DNA of 64,000 bases from Bedellia somnulentella (taxonomy: Eukaryota > Arthropoda > Insecta > Lepidoptera > Bedelliidae), in NCBI GenBank assembly GCA_963576735.1, contig OY755196.1:11141912-11205911 (forward strand), read 5' to 3'. Positions 11,056 to 21,282 of this stretch are shown in pieces (the stretch's first letter is position 1; each line of letters starts with the position of its first letter). A model generated the notes under the pieces. It was not told the origin of the DNA. It made no database searches and saw nothing but the letters and a program-made list of their open reading frames with translations. A program made the translations under genes and the position numbers.

Positions 11056-11235
11056 TGAGAGTATGGGGCTTTTTTAAGTGGTTTTTGGGCGATGCTGTTA
11101 GAGATCCACCACCAGCCATACTTTATTTCTGCCATCTTGTCCCCTAGCAACTTCCAAATGCCTGAGAAGTTTCTAGCACTGAAGCTCTGGCTACCCTTTT
11201 GGAATTTATGGCCGTGAGTATATGTATGTATGTAC
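11056..11235 (+). mobile_element. SINE-B, 5'-truncated
   Basis: Matches the family from GGGGCTTTTTTAAGTGG through GCTCTGGCTACCC to GCCGTGAGTATATG plus an ATGT tail. Confidence 0.75.
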
Positions 11236-11240
11236 ACATA

Positions 11241-11362
11241 TAAATAATATCCATGACTAAGAAATAAACATTTATGTGATGAGCATTGCTCTAAGCGGGG
11301 ATCGAACCCGAAACCTCTGGAACTTAAAGCTAGTCAACTATCCACTCGGCCACGGACATCGA
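11241..11362 (-). mobile_element. SINE-C, tRNA-headed SINE fragment
   Basis: Minus strand: GGCCGAGTGGATAG (A-box-like) and GGGTTCGATCCCCGC (B box), then GCTCATCACATAAATG. A second copy is at 62860-63108. 11363-11480 holds scrambled bits of SINE-B (minus) and a SINE-C-like tail; 11481-11705 shows nothing recognised. Confidence 0.65.
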
Positions 11363-11705
11363 CAATATTTCATTTAATTTATTTAGGAAGTTGATAGGGG
11401 AGAAGATGGTAGAAATAAAGTATGGGGTATGGTTTTGGGGCTAACTTGATCTGTGTATAATATGTCCGTATATTATTTTGATAGTTTGTGGATAATCTTA
11501 AAAATATTCCTAGGTCAGATGGAAAAGTTTTGAAAGAAATAGTTTAAAAGTTGAAGGGTTTTATGAGCAGATTTTTTATTCCGTAGTTTCAAAAGTGTTG
11601 CTACTAAAAGAGCTCTCAACTTATGTGAGCGTAATAAACATTTAATATTGGATTATTTCACATACTTTACATATAAAAAGATAAAATTAAATACTACTTA
11701 CAAAA

Positions 11706-11926
11706 ATATATTTGAACAAAAAGAAAACCGACTTCATAATAGAAAAAACAACCGAAAATAAACAATCAAGTACAAAAAAGTAAGAAATAAGTTTTTTAGT
11801 TAAAAATGAGTACTGTGATTAACACCGTTAACACCTTAGGAATTTCTTTATTCCTCACGCGTCAGTTCAACCTACCTAAATCTTAAAATTCTCCTAAATT
11901 AATTTGTGAGTCGGTGCCAGCCTGCG
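11706..11926. repeat. Left arm of a long inverted repeat enclosing the RTE-like LINE
   Basis: Runs from AAAAAGAAAACCGACTTCAT to GAGTCGGTGCCAG. It matches the reverse complement of 19149-19354 over about 205 bp with scattered differences. Inner ends carry TCGGTGCCA, as in the arms at 44454-45132, so both belong to one fold-back family. Confidence 0.8.
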
Positions 11927-12084
11927 TGATTGATAATGGATAACAAGTGTGTATTTCGCACTTCATGTACATGTACAATGCAGGATACCTACATGGAAGA
12001 GTAAACTGATTTTTGTAAGTATAACCATTTAAAACGTTAGGCGATAGATATATATTGTTTACATACATACATATTCTCACGCCT

Positions 12085-13167
12085 TTAGTTCCCATTGGGG
12101 TAGGCAGAGACTATCGATCGCCACTTTGTACGATCCTGGCAAACCTCTCTAGCTTCATTCACATCCATCAATATTTTCATACATGCTCTTTTATTCTTCG
12201 TACTTCGGACACCTGCCTTTTTGAGCACATTTTCTATTTGATCTAAATGTGTCCTCCGAGGTCGTCCTCTACTAAAATTACCTTCCACATTGGCTCTATA
12301 TATCTCTTTCACCACTTTACTGTCATCCATCCCCTCTATGTGCCCAAACCATCTCAACATTCCTTTTTCTATCTTTCTTACAATATCATCTTTTACACCA
12401 CACCTTTCACGAATCACATCATTCCTCACACGATCACATAACCTTACATTACAAACTTTTCTGAGGGATCTCATTTCTACTGCATTTACTCTGCTTTCAT
12501 GCTTCTTCTGCCACACCCAACATTCACTGCCATACATAAGCGTAGGAACGAGGACAGCATCATGCACAGCCATTCGGGCTTTTTCGGACACCGATTGACT
12601 AGACATGAGACTATCCAGTGCTCCATTTACCGCATTACCCTTTTTTACTCTTCTTTCAATGTCTTCATCACACTTTCCATCCCTAGTAAACAAACTTCCC
12701 AGATATACGAACTCTTTCACTTGTTCCACTTTCTTACCATTGATCTCAATCATGCATTCAGTCATATTCTCCTCTCTCTCGAAAACCATGGTTTTGGTTT
12801 TATCCACATTTGCTGTCATTCCTTTTCTTTCAAACGACGCACATGCAATATTCATCATCTCTTGCAACTCCTCAACCGACGATGCAAGTAACACTTGATT
12901 ATCAGCATATAAGAGGCATTTGATGACGAATCCACCCATTTTCAGTCCATAATCACTTTCACGCAACTCTATCAGACAGTCATCCATGAACAAGTTGAAG
13001 AGCCACGGAGAAGCTACACATCCCTGTCGGACACCCCTAGAGATACCGAACCAGTCAGTGTTTTCCCCGTTTACTCTTACACATGCACTAGAGTCCTCAT
13101 AGAGTGATACCAGTGCACGTATAAGTTGGCTCCCCAAGCCGAACTTAGATAACACCTCCCACAAATA
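12085..13167 (-). pseudogene. RTE-like reverse transcriptase, C-terminal half
   Basis: From YLWEVLSKFGLG to the stop after [10 protein letters not shown]. Motifs: RGVRQGCVASPWLFNLFMDD (RT block B), LLYADNQVLL (block C), then CECWVW/GSECWVWQKK, NAVEMRSLRKVC and MLRWFGHIEGMD typical of this LINE type. Block C reads YADN where the polymerase needs YADD; the changed residue is a catalytic aspartate, so this copy would be inactive even if whole. The N-terminal half is at 18238-19089, beyond the CR1 insertion. Remnants of the same region occur at 28140-28340, 29740-30025 and 42560-42930. Confidence 0.88.
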
Positions 13168-13417
13168 GACGTCACGGACACAAACACGACACTGTACGCG
13201 CTCGGATATTATTGAAATATTTAAATCTAAAGCTAGTTAAAACTAACGGAGTGTTAAGGAAAGTGATACTTATTAGACAATTGGTCACCACAAGTGTTAT
13301 TTAAGTGAACAGTGTGCACAAAAACATTTAAAGACGAAATTTATAATTTCATTTCGGTTCAAGCATACTTTTAGTATTTAAGTACCCACAACTTGTTTTT
13401 GTTGTAAAGGTTCAAAG

Positions 13418-14341
13418 ATGACCAAGTGTGCGGCATGTAATGACTCTGTTACGCGAACAGATGGTGCTCAGTGCCCGAAATGTTTGATTGTTTACCACCG
13501 AGGATGTGTGAATATGGCTCAGGGTATTACAGTTAAAAAAGATTGGAAGTGCCCAGAATGTACTCGCTTCCTTGCTAGGGATAACAGGCCTGACACACCA
13601 GTTAAGGGGACTCAAGAACAGATAAATACCCCTGAGTTTGTACATGTTTCCCCCGGGACACAAAATTCAAATATTGGTACCCATTTTGAAATAATTATGA
13701 CCGAATTAAAAGGAATAAGAGAGGATATGATACATTTCCGGAGAGAGTTGGCAGAGATGCGGTCATCGATGTCAAAATATGATGAAAAAATGGAACGTCT
13801 CGACCGACGAATAGACGCGGTGGAAAAGTCAGTTGCCGAGAGTTCTGTTAGCGAGGCTACCAGATCACTCGAGAAAGCTGTCCGGGATCTACAGGACCGT
13901 TTACAGGATCGCGACCAGGACCTACTAATTAACGACATCCAGGTGTCCAATGTAGCCGAACAGCCTGCGGAAAACTTATCCCATCTGGTAACGCTGGTGG
14001 GTGTGAAGCTGGGTGTGCAGCTGGACGAGCGCGACGTGGTGAGCTGCGCGACCGGCCGCGGCCCATCGTGGTGCGGCTGGCACGGCGCGCCGCGCGGGCG
14101 ACGTGGAGCCACCACCGCCGACCTGGGGCTGCCCGGGGAGCCGCGACGGTTCTATATTAATGAGCGGCTTACTCGCACAAACAGAATCCTGTTTCAGCTG
14201 ACCCGCGAGAGAGCAAAAGAAGCCAAGTGGAGATTCGTTTGGACTCGGGAGGGACGTATCTACGTGAGACAGGAAGAGGGTAAATCGGCTATAAGAGTAC
14301 GTAGAGAGAGCGATATAGCAAATATTTTTATACTTAATTAG
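13418..14341 (+). CDS. LINE ORF1: PHD finger plus fp25-like C-terminal domain
   Basis: 307 aa. In this LINE group ORF1 is thought to act as an RNA-binding and chromatin-contacting partner. Residues 4-50 hold a C4HC3 PHD-type zinc finger (CAAC, CPKC, YHRGC, CPEC). Residues about 85-165 are a coiled coil (ELKGIREDMIHFRRELAEM..., RSLEKAVRDLQDRL). The C-terminus (FYINERLTRTNRILFQLTRERAKE...FVWTREGRIYVRQ) resembles the fp25-type domain of insect ORF1s. Between about residues 205 and 230 the conserved RPIVVRLARR segment is readable only in the +1 frame, so two compensating indels appear to have garbled about 25 residues in a GC-rich patch. ORF2 starts 474 bp on. Intact otherwise. Confidence 0.8.
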   Translation: MTKCAACNDSVTRTDGAQCPKCLIVYHRGCVNMAQGITVKKDWKCPECTRFLARDNRPDTPVKGTQEQINTPEFVHVSPGTQNSNIGTHFEIIMTELKGIREDMIHFRRELAEMRSSMSKYDEKMERLDRRIDAVEKSVAESSVSEATRSLEKAVRDLQDRLQDRDQDLLINDIQVSNVAEQPAENLSHLVTLVGVKLGVQLDERDVVSCATGRGPSWCGWHGAPRGRRGATTADLGLPGEPRRFYINERLTRTNRILFQLTRERAKEAKWRFVWTREGRIYVRQEEGKSAIRVRRESDIANIFILN

Positions 14342-14815
14342 GTTCGATAATTATTTCTGTTTCGCTTATTTTGGTTCTGTCTTGATAATATTAGATATAT
14401 TTTTTGTGTCGTCATGGCTTCTATTTGGTTTGCGTAGAATTTGTATATGTTCATATATATGGCTTGTTGGTTGTATGAGAATCAATATTTTTTATTATGT
14501 TTTTTTGAGTGAGTTCACGGTCACTATTGCATTCGTAGCGTACACAACATCATGCAGAGTAGTTGTTATTATGCATCCGATTTGTAAACTTATATGCATT
14601 ACTATTGTAACCTTTTTATTATTACTTTACTATATATGTATCCTTACAAATTATATTACTGCCATAATAAATGTATATTTGTATAACGGTTATTCATATT
14701 CATGTCTTAGCTCAGAATATAATCAGTATACTATCGTATGTAATGCTATTCTTTTTTATGTTTATACTGTTAATTACTTTGATAAATATCGTATCCACTA
14801 TCTTATGCCTCCTTA
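14342..14815. other. Inter-ORF spacer of the LINE
   Basis: AT-rich sequence separating ORF1 from ORF2. It is open in one frame on the plus strand (hydrophobic, low-complexity translation) but shows no recognisable domain and I do not regard it as a gene. Confidence 0.5.
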
Positions 14816-17668
14816 ATGCCCCGAATAAAACATCTCCAGTTAGGGTTGTTTAACGCGGGTTCTTTGGGTACGGGTCACGTCGAGTTGGTTTCCGTTATAC
14901 AAAATGCTAAACCGGACATAATAGCAATTAATGAAACATGGTTGCGTGCGGGACAAGATGACATCGCGCCTATTGTACCGGGGTATCGGCTGCGCCACAG
15001 GCCGCGGTGTAGTATTGCAAGCGGGCGCTCACGTGGTGGCGGTGTGGGATTTTATCTACGGGAGGGGCTGTATGCTAGAACATGTCCACATCCACCATCA
15101 AATTTAATTGAGCAAATGTGGATACAAGTGACTATAAATAGTTGTCGGTTTTTAATAGGAACTGCGTATCGTCCACCTTGGCAAAATGCTGACTCATTTT
15201 TTGACGCTCTTACAGAAACATTGACATCTTGTAAAAATTATGACCAAGTTGTACTACTTGGTGACTTTAATATTGACTTTGGAAACGTGAATGACTCGAA
15301 CTATGTAGCACTGACCCAATTTTTGATATCGACTAATATAATACAAATTGTTACAGAACCGACCCATTTTACTGACCATAGTGAGACGACGATCGACTTG
15401 ATTTGTACTGACGCGAAAGTTCGCGCTGTAGTGGTACGACATATTCCAGATCTTGGTCGACATGCTTTTGTCACGATGGAACTAGACATTAAAAGACCCA
15501 AACTACTACCTAAGACTATTACTTTCAGACCACTAACAGACATCGACTTAGACGCTTTCAACAAAGATGTTGTCGCGATGGACTGGCACTCAATTACACT
15601 AATGGATGATGTGGACAATATGTTAGAAACGTTTAATCATTTTGTTATGCATTTATTTAATAAGTATGCACCACTTAAGACGATGGTTATCAAAGACGGT
15701 CCGAAACCATGGCTGACAGATACTATAAGACTGATGATGCAAACCCGGGACGAAGCTCATCACAGATGTAAAAAAACAAAAGATGAAACTCACATTCAAC
15801 TCTACAAAGACCTAAAACATCAAGTCATTGTCGCAATGCATAATGAAAAACAGGCCTTCTATGAATTTACCATCAATCGTTGCGCGAAAGATTCTAAAAA
15901 ACTGTGGAAGAATCTAAAGCGGGTCGTCTTTCCAAATAAACGCCCTGAGCTGCCAGTCCATTTCGATAACCCCGACGATATCAATCGCCATTTCGGTGAT
16001 ATCCCCGGCGCACCTGATGTCACTTTATCAAACTTAACTTTTTTTGAATTTAACAGACACGGTCAATCAAATTTGACTTTACAAACTGTCTCTGCAGATA
16101 AAATTGCAAACGTTGTTAAGAGTATAAAGACAAAAGCAAAAGGTTTTGATGATATTAATATTGACATGTTACTTTTGACTCTACCTACCTCACTTGACGC
16201 ATTAACCGCCATCGTAAACAAAAGCATACTCACCAACAAATTTCCTTCAATCTGGAAGACGGCAAAAGTTTCTCCGCTGCCAAAAAAACCCAACCCTGTC
16301 CTAGTGTCCGATTTGCGAGCCATTAGTATCCTTCCCAGCGCTTCTAAAATAATGGAACGGGTCGTATGCGAGCAGCTCACGGAGTACCTGGAGGAAAATA
16401 AAATTTTACCTGAACTTCAATCCGGCTTCCGAAAAGGTCGATCCACAGCAACAGCATTACTTGATGTCATCGACAACATACTCAGCGACAAAAGTGATGG
16501 TAAAAGTAGTTTGCTTCTTTTATTAGACTTCTCCAGGGCCTTCGAGTGCTTGTATATACCTCTTCTTTTGTCTAAGATGTCATATTACGGCTTTGATGTT
16601 GCGACGATTCGTTGGTTTGACAGTTACTTGTCTGACAGGATGCAATTCGTAGAGCTTCGTAAGAGAGATGGCAGTAATCATACTTCTGCTACAAGTCTTG
16701 TTCCCAGAGGGGTTCCCCAGGGCTCTATTTTGGGACCTCTTCTCTTCATTCTTTATACCGCTGATATTATTAATAGTATTCATAATAGTAAGTATCACAT
16801 TTATGCCGATGATCTGCAATTATACGTATCTGGTCTGCCTAGTGACGCTATGAGGACTGTCGATATACTTAATGCGGAGCTCGAGCGTATTGTTACCTGG
16901 TCTGAAGAGAATTGTCTTGTCCTGAATCCTAGCAAGTCCAAGTACATGATACTTGGATCTAAACATCAAATACGTAATACAGTGGAAGCTCTTGCGGCCA
17001 ATGATGTAGCTATCAGAGGACAACCCATAGAACGGGTGGTGGAAGCAAAAAACCTTGGCGTGCTGATGGACGGGGAACTACGGTTCGAAAACCATGTTTT
17101 ATCAGTAGTCAGTAACTGCTTCTATCGCCTTAAAGTGCTTTATAATATTCGCGATTATCTCAGTGTGGATTTGCGTCTTCACCTGTGCGAATCGTTAATA
17201 TTATCAAGGTTAAACTACTGTGATGTTGTCTATGGCAGTTGCATACTTGGTCGTTCACAGAGATTGATACAACGTGTGCAAAACGCATGCGCACGGTTTT
17301 GTCTTCGCATTCCTCCAAGATCCCACGTCACTCCTCATTTGAACGACGCTAAACTATTGAAAATGCAGGCACGTAGGCAACTACATCTTGCAACGCTGCT
17401 TTTCGGTGTTGTTCGGCACGAATCTCCTAAATATTTATTTAAAAAACTGCAATGGTCCAAAAGCGATTACCAGTTTAAAGTAAGAGCGATTTTGCCAATG
17501 CATCGTTCTGCAGCGTTTCGAGGCAGTTTCAGGTTCGCGGCGTCCAAGTGCTGGAATGATCTCCCACCACCTATCCGAGATTCCACAAATAGGACATCTT
17601 TTAAGCGAAAGCTTAATAGCTACTTGCTAGTTCAGCAAAATCCAAATTTTTCCAGCACCGAGTCCTAG
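14816..17668 (+). CDS. LINE ORF2: endonuclease and reverse transcriptase
   Basis: 950 aa, uninterrupted. It would nick target DNA and copy its RNA there. Endonuclease, residues 1 to about 220: LGLFNAGSLG, INETWL (metal-binding Glu), GTAYRPPW, LLGDFNIDFG. The last motif, usually SDH, reads LGRH here. Reverse transcriptase, about 480-760: FRKGRSTATALLDVID, LLLLLDFSRAFECL (block A), RGVPQGSILGPLLFILYTADI-type block B, and HIYADDLQLY with the intact YADD catalytic pair. The C-terminal part (about 800-950) includes LRLHLCESLILSRLNYCDVVYG and RFAASKCWNDLPPPIRD, typical of the CR1/L2/Jockey group. No stop codons in the ORF, full length for the group. Clade assignment within the group is not certain. 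Confidence 0.9.
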   Translation: MPRIKHLQLGLFNAGSLGTGHVELVSVIQNAKPDIIAINETWLRAGQDDIAPIVPGYRLRHRPRCSIASGRSRGGGVGFYLREGLYARTCPHPPSNLIEQMWIQVTINSCRFLIGTAYRPPWQNADSFFDALTETLTSCKNYDQVVLLGDFNIDFGNVNDSNYVALTQFLISTNIIQIVTEPTHFTDHSETTIDLICTDAKVRAVVVRHIPDLGRHAFVTMELDIKRPKLLPKTITFRPLTDIDLDAFNKDVVAMDWHSITLMDDVDNMLETFNHFVMHLFNKYAPLKTMVIKDGPKPWLTDTIRLMMQTRDEAHHRCKKTKDETHIQLYKDLKHQVIVAMHNEKQAFYEFTINRCAKDSKKLWKNLKRVVFPNKRPELPVHFDNPDDINRHFGDIPGAPDVTLSNLTFFEFNRHGQSNLTLQTVSADKIANVVKSIKTKAKGFDDINIDMLLLTLPTSLDALTAIVNKSILTNKFPSIWKTAKVSPLPKKPNPVLVSDLRAISILPSASKIMERVVCEQLTEYLEENKILPELQSGFRKGRSTATALLDVIDNILSDKSDGKSSLLLLLDFSRAFECLYIPLLLSKMSYYGFDVATIRWFDSYLSDRMQFVELRKRDGSNHTSATSLVPRGVPQGSILGPLLFILYTADIINSIHNSKYHIYADDLQLYVSGLPSDAMRTVDILNAELERIVTWSEENCLVLNPSKSKYMILGSKHQIRNTVEALAANDVAIRGQPIERVVEAKNLGVLMDGELRFENHVLSVVSNCFYRLKVLYNIRDYLSVDLRLHLCESLILSRLNYCDVVYGSCILGRSQRLIQRVQNACARFCLRIPPRSHVTPHLNDAKLLKMQARRQLHLATLLFGVVRHESPKYLFKKLQWSKSDYQFKVRAILPMHRSAAFRGSFRFAASKCWNDLPPPIRDSTNRTSFKRKLNSYLLVQQNPNFSSTES

Positions 17669-17984
17669 TTTTAATCTGTCAATTTAGGTATAAATTTATT
17701 TATGTTTTTTTAGTGTTATCGTGTGTGTATACTTACTACTTTTTGTATAATCGTGTTTACTTACTTTTGTTTATGTGTGAACTTCATATAATTATATTTC
17801 CGTGTATTTCAGTTATTAATTTAGTATATTTTATTTAACATGTGTATATATGTACCTATGTGTGTGTATGTATATATATATATATGTACATGTATGTAAA
17901 TGAATGAATATACATATATATTGGTTATTTTATTGTATAGTTTGCATAGACTGATCAGTACAGTGTCCGTGACATCACTTGTTA

Positions 17985-18066
17985 CAAAGAGTACTGACTG
18001 AAAATCAGTGTTGTGGGTTATAATATAACTCATAACAATATGCTGAGTCAGGTGCTCTTTTGTTGC
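17985..18066 (+). other. Conserved stem-loop in LINE 3' UTR
   Basis: Outer stem ACAAAGAGTACTGAC with GTCAGGTGCTCTTTTGT (wobbles and a bulge), a TGAAAA bulge, a short TCAG/CTGA stem, and an inner hairpin TGTTGTGGGTTAT with ATAACTCATAACA. The same architecture with different stem sequences is at 51470-51549. Probably the RNA feature recognised by the element's own reverse transcriptase (inference). Confidence 0.65.
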
Positions 18067-18237
18067 TGACGTAAGCCATGACCAATTTTTGTTATATTTG
18101 TTTGTTTTATTTTGTTTATTTTACTTTTTAAAATCAATGTTGTACTGTTTTGTAATTTCTGTATATGTTCTGTGTATTTTTTTGTTAGTCAGCAACAAAT
18201 AAAAATCTCTCTTTTCTCTCTTTTCTCTTTTTTTTTT

Positions 18238-19089
18238 AAATACTTCCTTACCACCCTATCATACGCCTTCTCTAAATCTATGAAGGAGCAATACACCTTT
18301 CGATTCTTGGCTAAGAACTTTTCAGTGATGCTCCTTAAAGAGAAGATTTGATCCATACATCCCATCCCCTTTCCAAATCCTGCTTGCACATCCCAAATTT
18401 TGTCATCTGTTTCATTCATCACTCTTTCAATCAACACCTTTGCATACAATTTACCGACAACACTGAGTAGGCTGATTCCGCGGTAGTTTTTAGCTTCCTG
18501 GTATGACCCTTTTCCTTTATATAAGGGCACAATTACTGCCCTGCACCAATCTCGTGGTACTTTACCAATCGACCAACACTTTTGAAAAAGGAAGTACAGC
18601 CAGGAAGCCACCAACCCTTTACCAGCCCTCAGCATTTCGATACCTATCCTATCATACCCTGCCGCTTTCCCTACTTTCATACTTTTCAATGCTTTCATTA
18701 CTTCTTCCATACTAATCTCACTGTCACTACTGTCACCCAATGCCTCATTCCAGTCAACATTGCTGCCAATTGGCGAAGAAATAGGTGAATCCTCTTTTTC
18801 AAAGAGTCCCTCAAAATAGTTCTTCCATACTCGTCTTATGCTACTTTCATCCGTCGCCAATTCACCCTGTTCATCTCTCACTACATTCACTCTCGTGTTT
18901 TGGGAAACTCCCTTTTCTTTCCGGATATATTTCCAGAACAACTTTTGGTTATTCCGGATATTATCAGAGAGTTTCCTCTCACACCATTCTATCAAATCAC
19001 GCTTTTTCTTTTCTATTTTCTTCTTAACCTCATTCTTAACTCTCTTATATTCATCTTCACTATTCTTCACTACATCATCGGTTACTCTC
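18238..19089 (-). pseudogene. RTE-like reverse transcriptase, N-terminal half
   Basis: Starts abruptly at the truncation point with a charged segment (DEYKRVKNEVKKKIEKKKRDLIEWCERKL), then MKVGKAAGYDRIGIEML, IVPLYKGKG, NYRGISLLSVVGKLYAKVL (RT blocks 1-2) and FIDLEKAYDRVVRKYL (block A, catalytic Asp). It ends at the CR1 insertion and continues in 12085-13167. QAGFGKGMGCMDQIF stands where most relatives have QAGFRxGRGCxDQIF. Confidence 0.88.
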
Positions 19090-19148
19090 ATTGTTTAGAT
19101 TGTAATAATCAGAGGTAGATAGTAGGGTGAATTAAATTTTGTTTGACT

Positions 19149-19354
19149 GGCACCGACTCAAAAATTAATTTAAGAGAATTTTTAGATTTAGGTAGGTTGA
19201 ACTGACGCGTGTCGTGTGGAATAAAGAAATTCCTAGGGTGTTAATCACAGTACTTATATTTAATTAAAAAACTTATTTCTTACTTTTTAGTACTTGATTG
19301 TTTATTTTCAGTTGTTTTTTTCTACTATGAAATCGGTTTTCTTTTTGTTAAAAA
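19149..19354. repeat. Right arm of the long inverted repeat
   Basis: GGCACCGACTCAAAAATTAA to CGGTTTTCTTTTTGTT, the reverse complement of 11706-11926. With the LINE insertions removed the arms would be separated by only about 190 bp. Confidence 0.8.
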
Positions 19355-19837
19355 TTATTTAATTTTACGAGTTTTAGAGATGCGTAGACCTGGCAAAGAT
19401 GCCTCTCGGATGAGGAAGCGACGGTTACTGTATTATTCTTCGTATTTCCGGTATTTCTATTATCGTACGAATTGAAGATTTTAGCATATTGCCCAGTATT
19501 AAATAGGCTCAACCATATGTAACTTTACATTGTTCTTGAAATCCCTCGAAAGGCGATGGTCTACAATTCTACATCTTGATTAAAAAAAGACTCAAACGTT
19601 CATAAGAATCATGAAACAAACCATTTTGTACCAAGTTTCTATGTTCAAAAATGAGAATATCTTTAGTAAGCATGGATCCCACCAAAAACATTCTGTAAAA
19701 AACTAGCCAAGTCTCGATAGAGCTGCTTGTTTATCTCTAAAAAGTAATGAAATCTCTGAAATAAGTCGAGCCAAGTCTAAGGTTCCTTACTGCAATTTAT
19801 TTTACGTGACTTGGCCGTTGAACTTCCAAATCAACTT
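19355..19837. other. Unannotated stretch
   Basis: No ORF, RNA or repeat recognised. Confidence 0.35.
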
Positions 19838-19944
19838 CCAATAGTGGCAGAGGGAATGAGTAGGAAGCTGGCTCATTCCAAAGCTCTGGCTACCCCGTTA
19901 AGGGATTTATAGCCGTGAGTATACGTATGTATGTATGTATGTTG
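19838..19944 (+). mobile_element. SINE-B, 3' end only
   Basis: AAGCTCTGGCTACCCCGTTA, GGGATTTATAGCCGTGAG and an ATGT tail match the family 3' end. 19945-20289 is unannotated. Confidence 0.65.
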
Positions 19945-20289
19945 ACCGTTGACTTGTAAATAGTAGATTATGATTAAAGTTTAAGGGAAACATAGAAATA
20001 ATCACCAAGAATCTTACAACTAAAAATAAAGATAGATTAAAATCACAAAAAAATGTGAAGTGGACTCTACATAATCTGCAAAGAAGTTTAGAAGATTTGA
20101 ATAAATCTGCAAATAACTTAGTAAATAAACTTGTACATACTAAACGTTAGAGTGACGAGTACTGGTACTTAATGCTAAATAACCTGAGCGAAGCCGCGGC
20201 TGAGTGCTAGTACGTAAATAATAATTATTATTGGACTGAATATTTTTATTTCTTGAGTAGAATACAGTTAATCGACTACTATTTCTCAT

Positions 20290-20795
20290 AAATACGCTTA
20301 TTATAGTTTGGCAGTACTCTTATTATGTTTTCTCATCAGAGCGTCACCAGGTAGTCCAGATCTTCCATAAACCTTGTTCTGATGGTTTTTTCTTTATGTA
20401 TCAACTTTACCAAATTTCAGCTCTCTAGGTCTATGGGAAGTACTAGTTCTATTTTTATGATCAGTGAGTCAGTCAGTGTCGAAAATGCGAAACTTTGCAT
20501 TAGCTTAACTTCGGAATTAATTGATCTACCAAATGCCAATATAACTTCAGAAAATATGTAAAACGCGGTACATGTGCCTATAAAAATTTAAGGGGTCCCC
20601 TAAATTTCTCCAGGATCCCATCATCAGACCCTGATATCCTCATCATGGTACCATTCCGGGAGTATCTTCTTTCTAATAAAATAATAATAATAATAATCAG
20701 TTCAAAAATAGCAAAATAATCAGCGAACAAACATAAAAAAAATAAAAAAAAATACGGTCGAATTGAAAACACTTTTTTTTTGAAGTCGGTTAAAT
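20290..20795 (+). repeat. Lepidopteran-type AAGTCGGTT dispersed repeat
   Basis: GATCAGTGAGTCAGTCAGTG, GATCCCATCATCAGACCCTG, an ATAATAATA stretch and the end TTTTGAAGTCGGTTAAA form a unit I have seen as a common repeat type in moths and butterflies. Related ends occur at 44454-46660. It may be a non-autonomous Helitron, but no CTRR terminus or coding part is visible here. Confidence 0.45.
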
Positions 20796-21282
20796 ATTCA
20801 ATAAGACAATTAATTTATTTACAATAATTTATTCAGTATTAGACGCATCTTCTTAGACGCTTATTATAAAACTACGTAGTATAACGTCCATGTGGGTGTC
20901 GAGACTGCTCATTTTCTTTGCTTACTTAATGACAAAATTTACATTTAATGTAATGCACTTTCTTTACTACTTAGCATCTGTTTTTGCAAACCCTTTTCAA
21001 TTTTTTTTATATCTTGAATTCATGTTCAAGATTTTTTGTTTTACTCCATAAACAACCTTTTTGGTCATTCCTAGGATTTTAGTTGTTTTGTTTCACAATT
21101 CTCTATATTTAGTGATGCAGTAGATACAAGCAACTTAATTTGTTAGATTATCACATATTTGTACGAATTGATACCTTTTTTTCACCCACTTATTCGGCTG
21201 TGAATCGTCATCCGTATTAATAACGGAATCACGGAAATTTTTAGGCTTTTATTTTATACGAAAAAATAAGGCGTAATATAAC

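Larger units (their letters stand above)
13168..18237 (+). mobile_element. Complete CR1/Jockey-group LINE with PHD-finger ORF1
   Basis: About 5.07 kb, inserted in the RTE-like LINE with target duplication AAATA (13163-13167 and 18238-18242). Parts: 5' UTR 13168-13417, ORF1 13418-14341, spacer 14342-14815, ORF2 14816-17668, 3' UTR with a conserved stem-loop, AATAAA near 18198 and a CT-rich tail. The position of the break is exact: the RTE frame would read straight through YL|WEV without it. The intact long ORF2 points to recent insertion. Confidence 0.88.
12061..19089 (-). mobile_element. RTE-like non-LTR retrotransposon, 5'-truncated and split
   Basis: Minus-strand LINE flanked by ATTGTTT at 12054-12060 and 19090-19096. 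Its 3' end reads CCCCAATGGGAACTAAAGGC, GTGAGAATATG, then ATGT repeats. The reverse transcriptase is present from upstream of domain 1 to the C-terminus but no endonuclease domain is seen, so the copy was truncated on insertion. A complete CR1-group LINE (13168-18237) later inserted in the middle. The clade name RTE is tentative; Proto2 or a related clade is possible. Confidence 0.8.

Noticed and set aside
14382..14816. 144-codon membrane-like ORF between LINE ORF1 and ORF2
   Set aside because: Composition is that of AT-rich spacer read in one frame; no counterpart is known in this LINE group.
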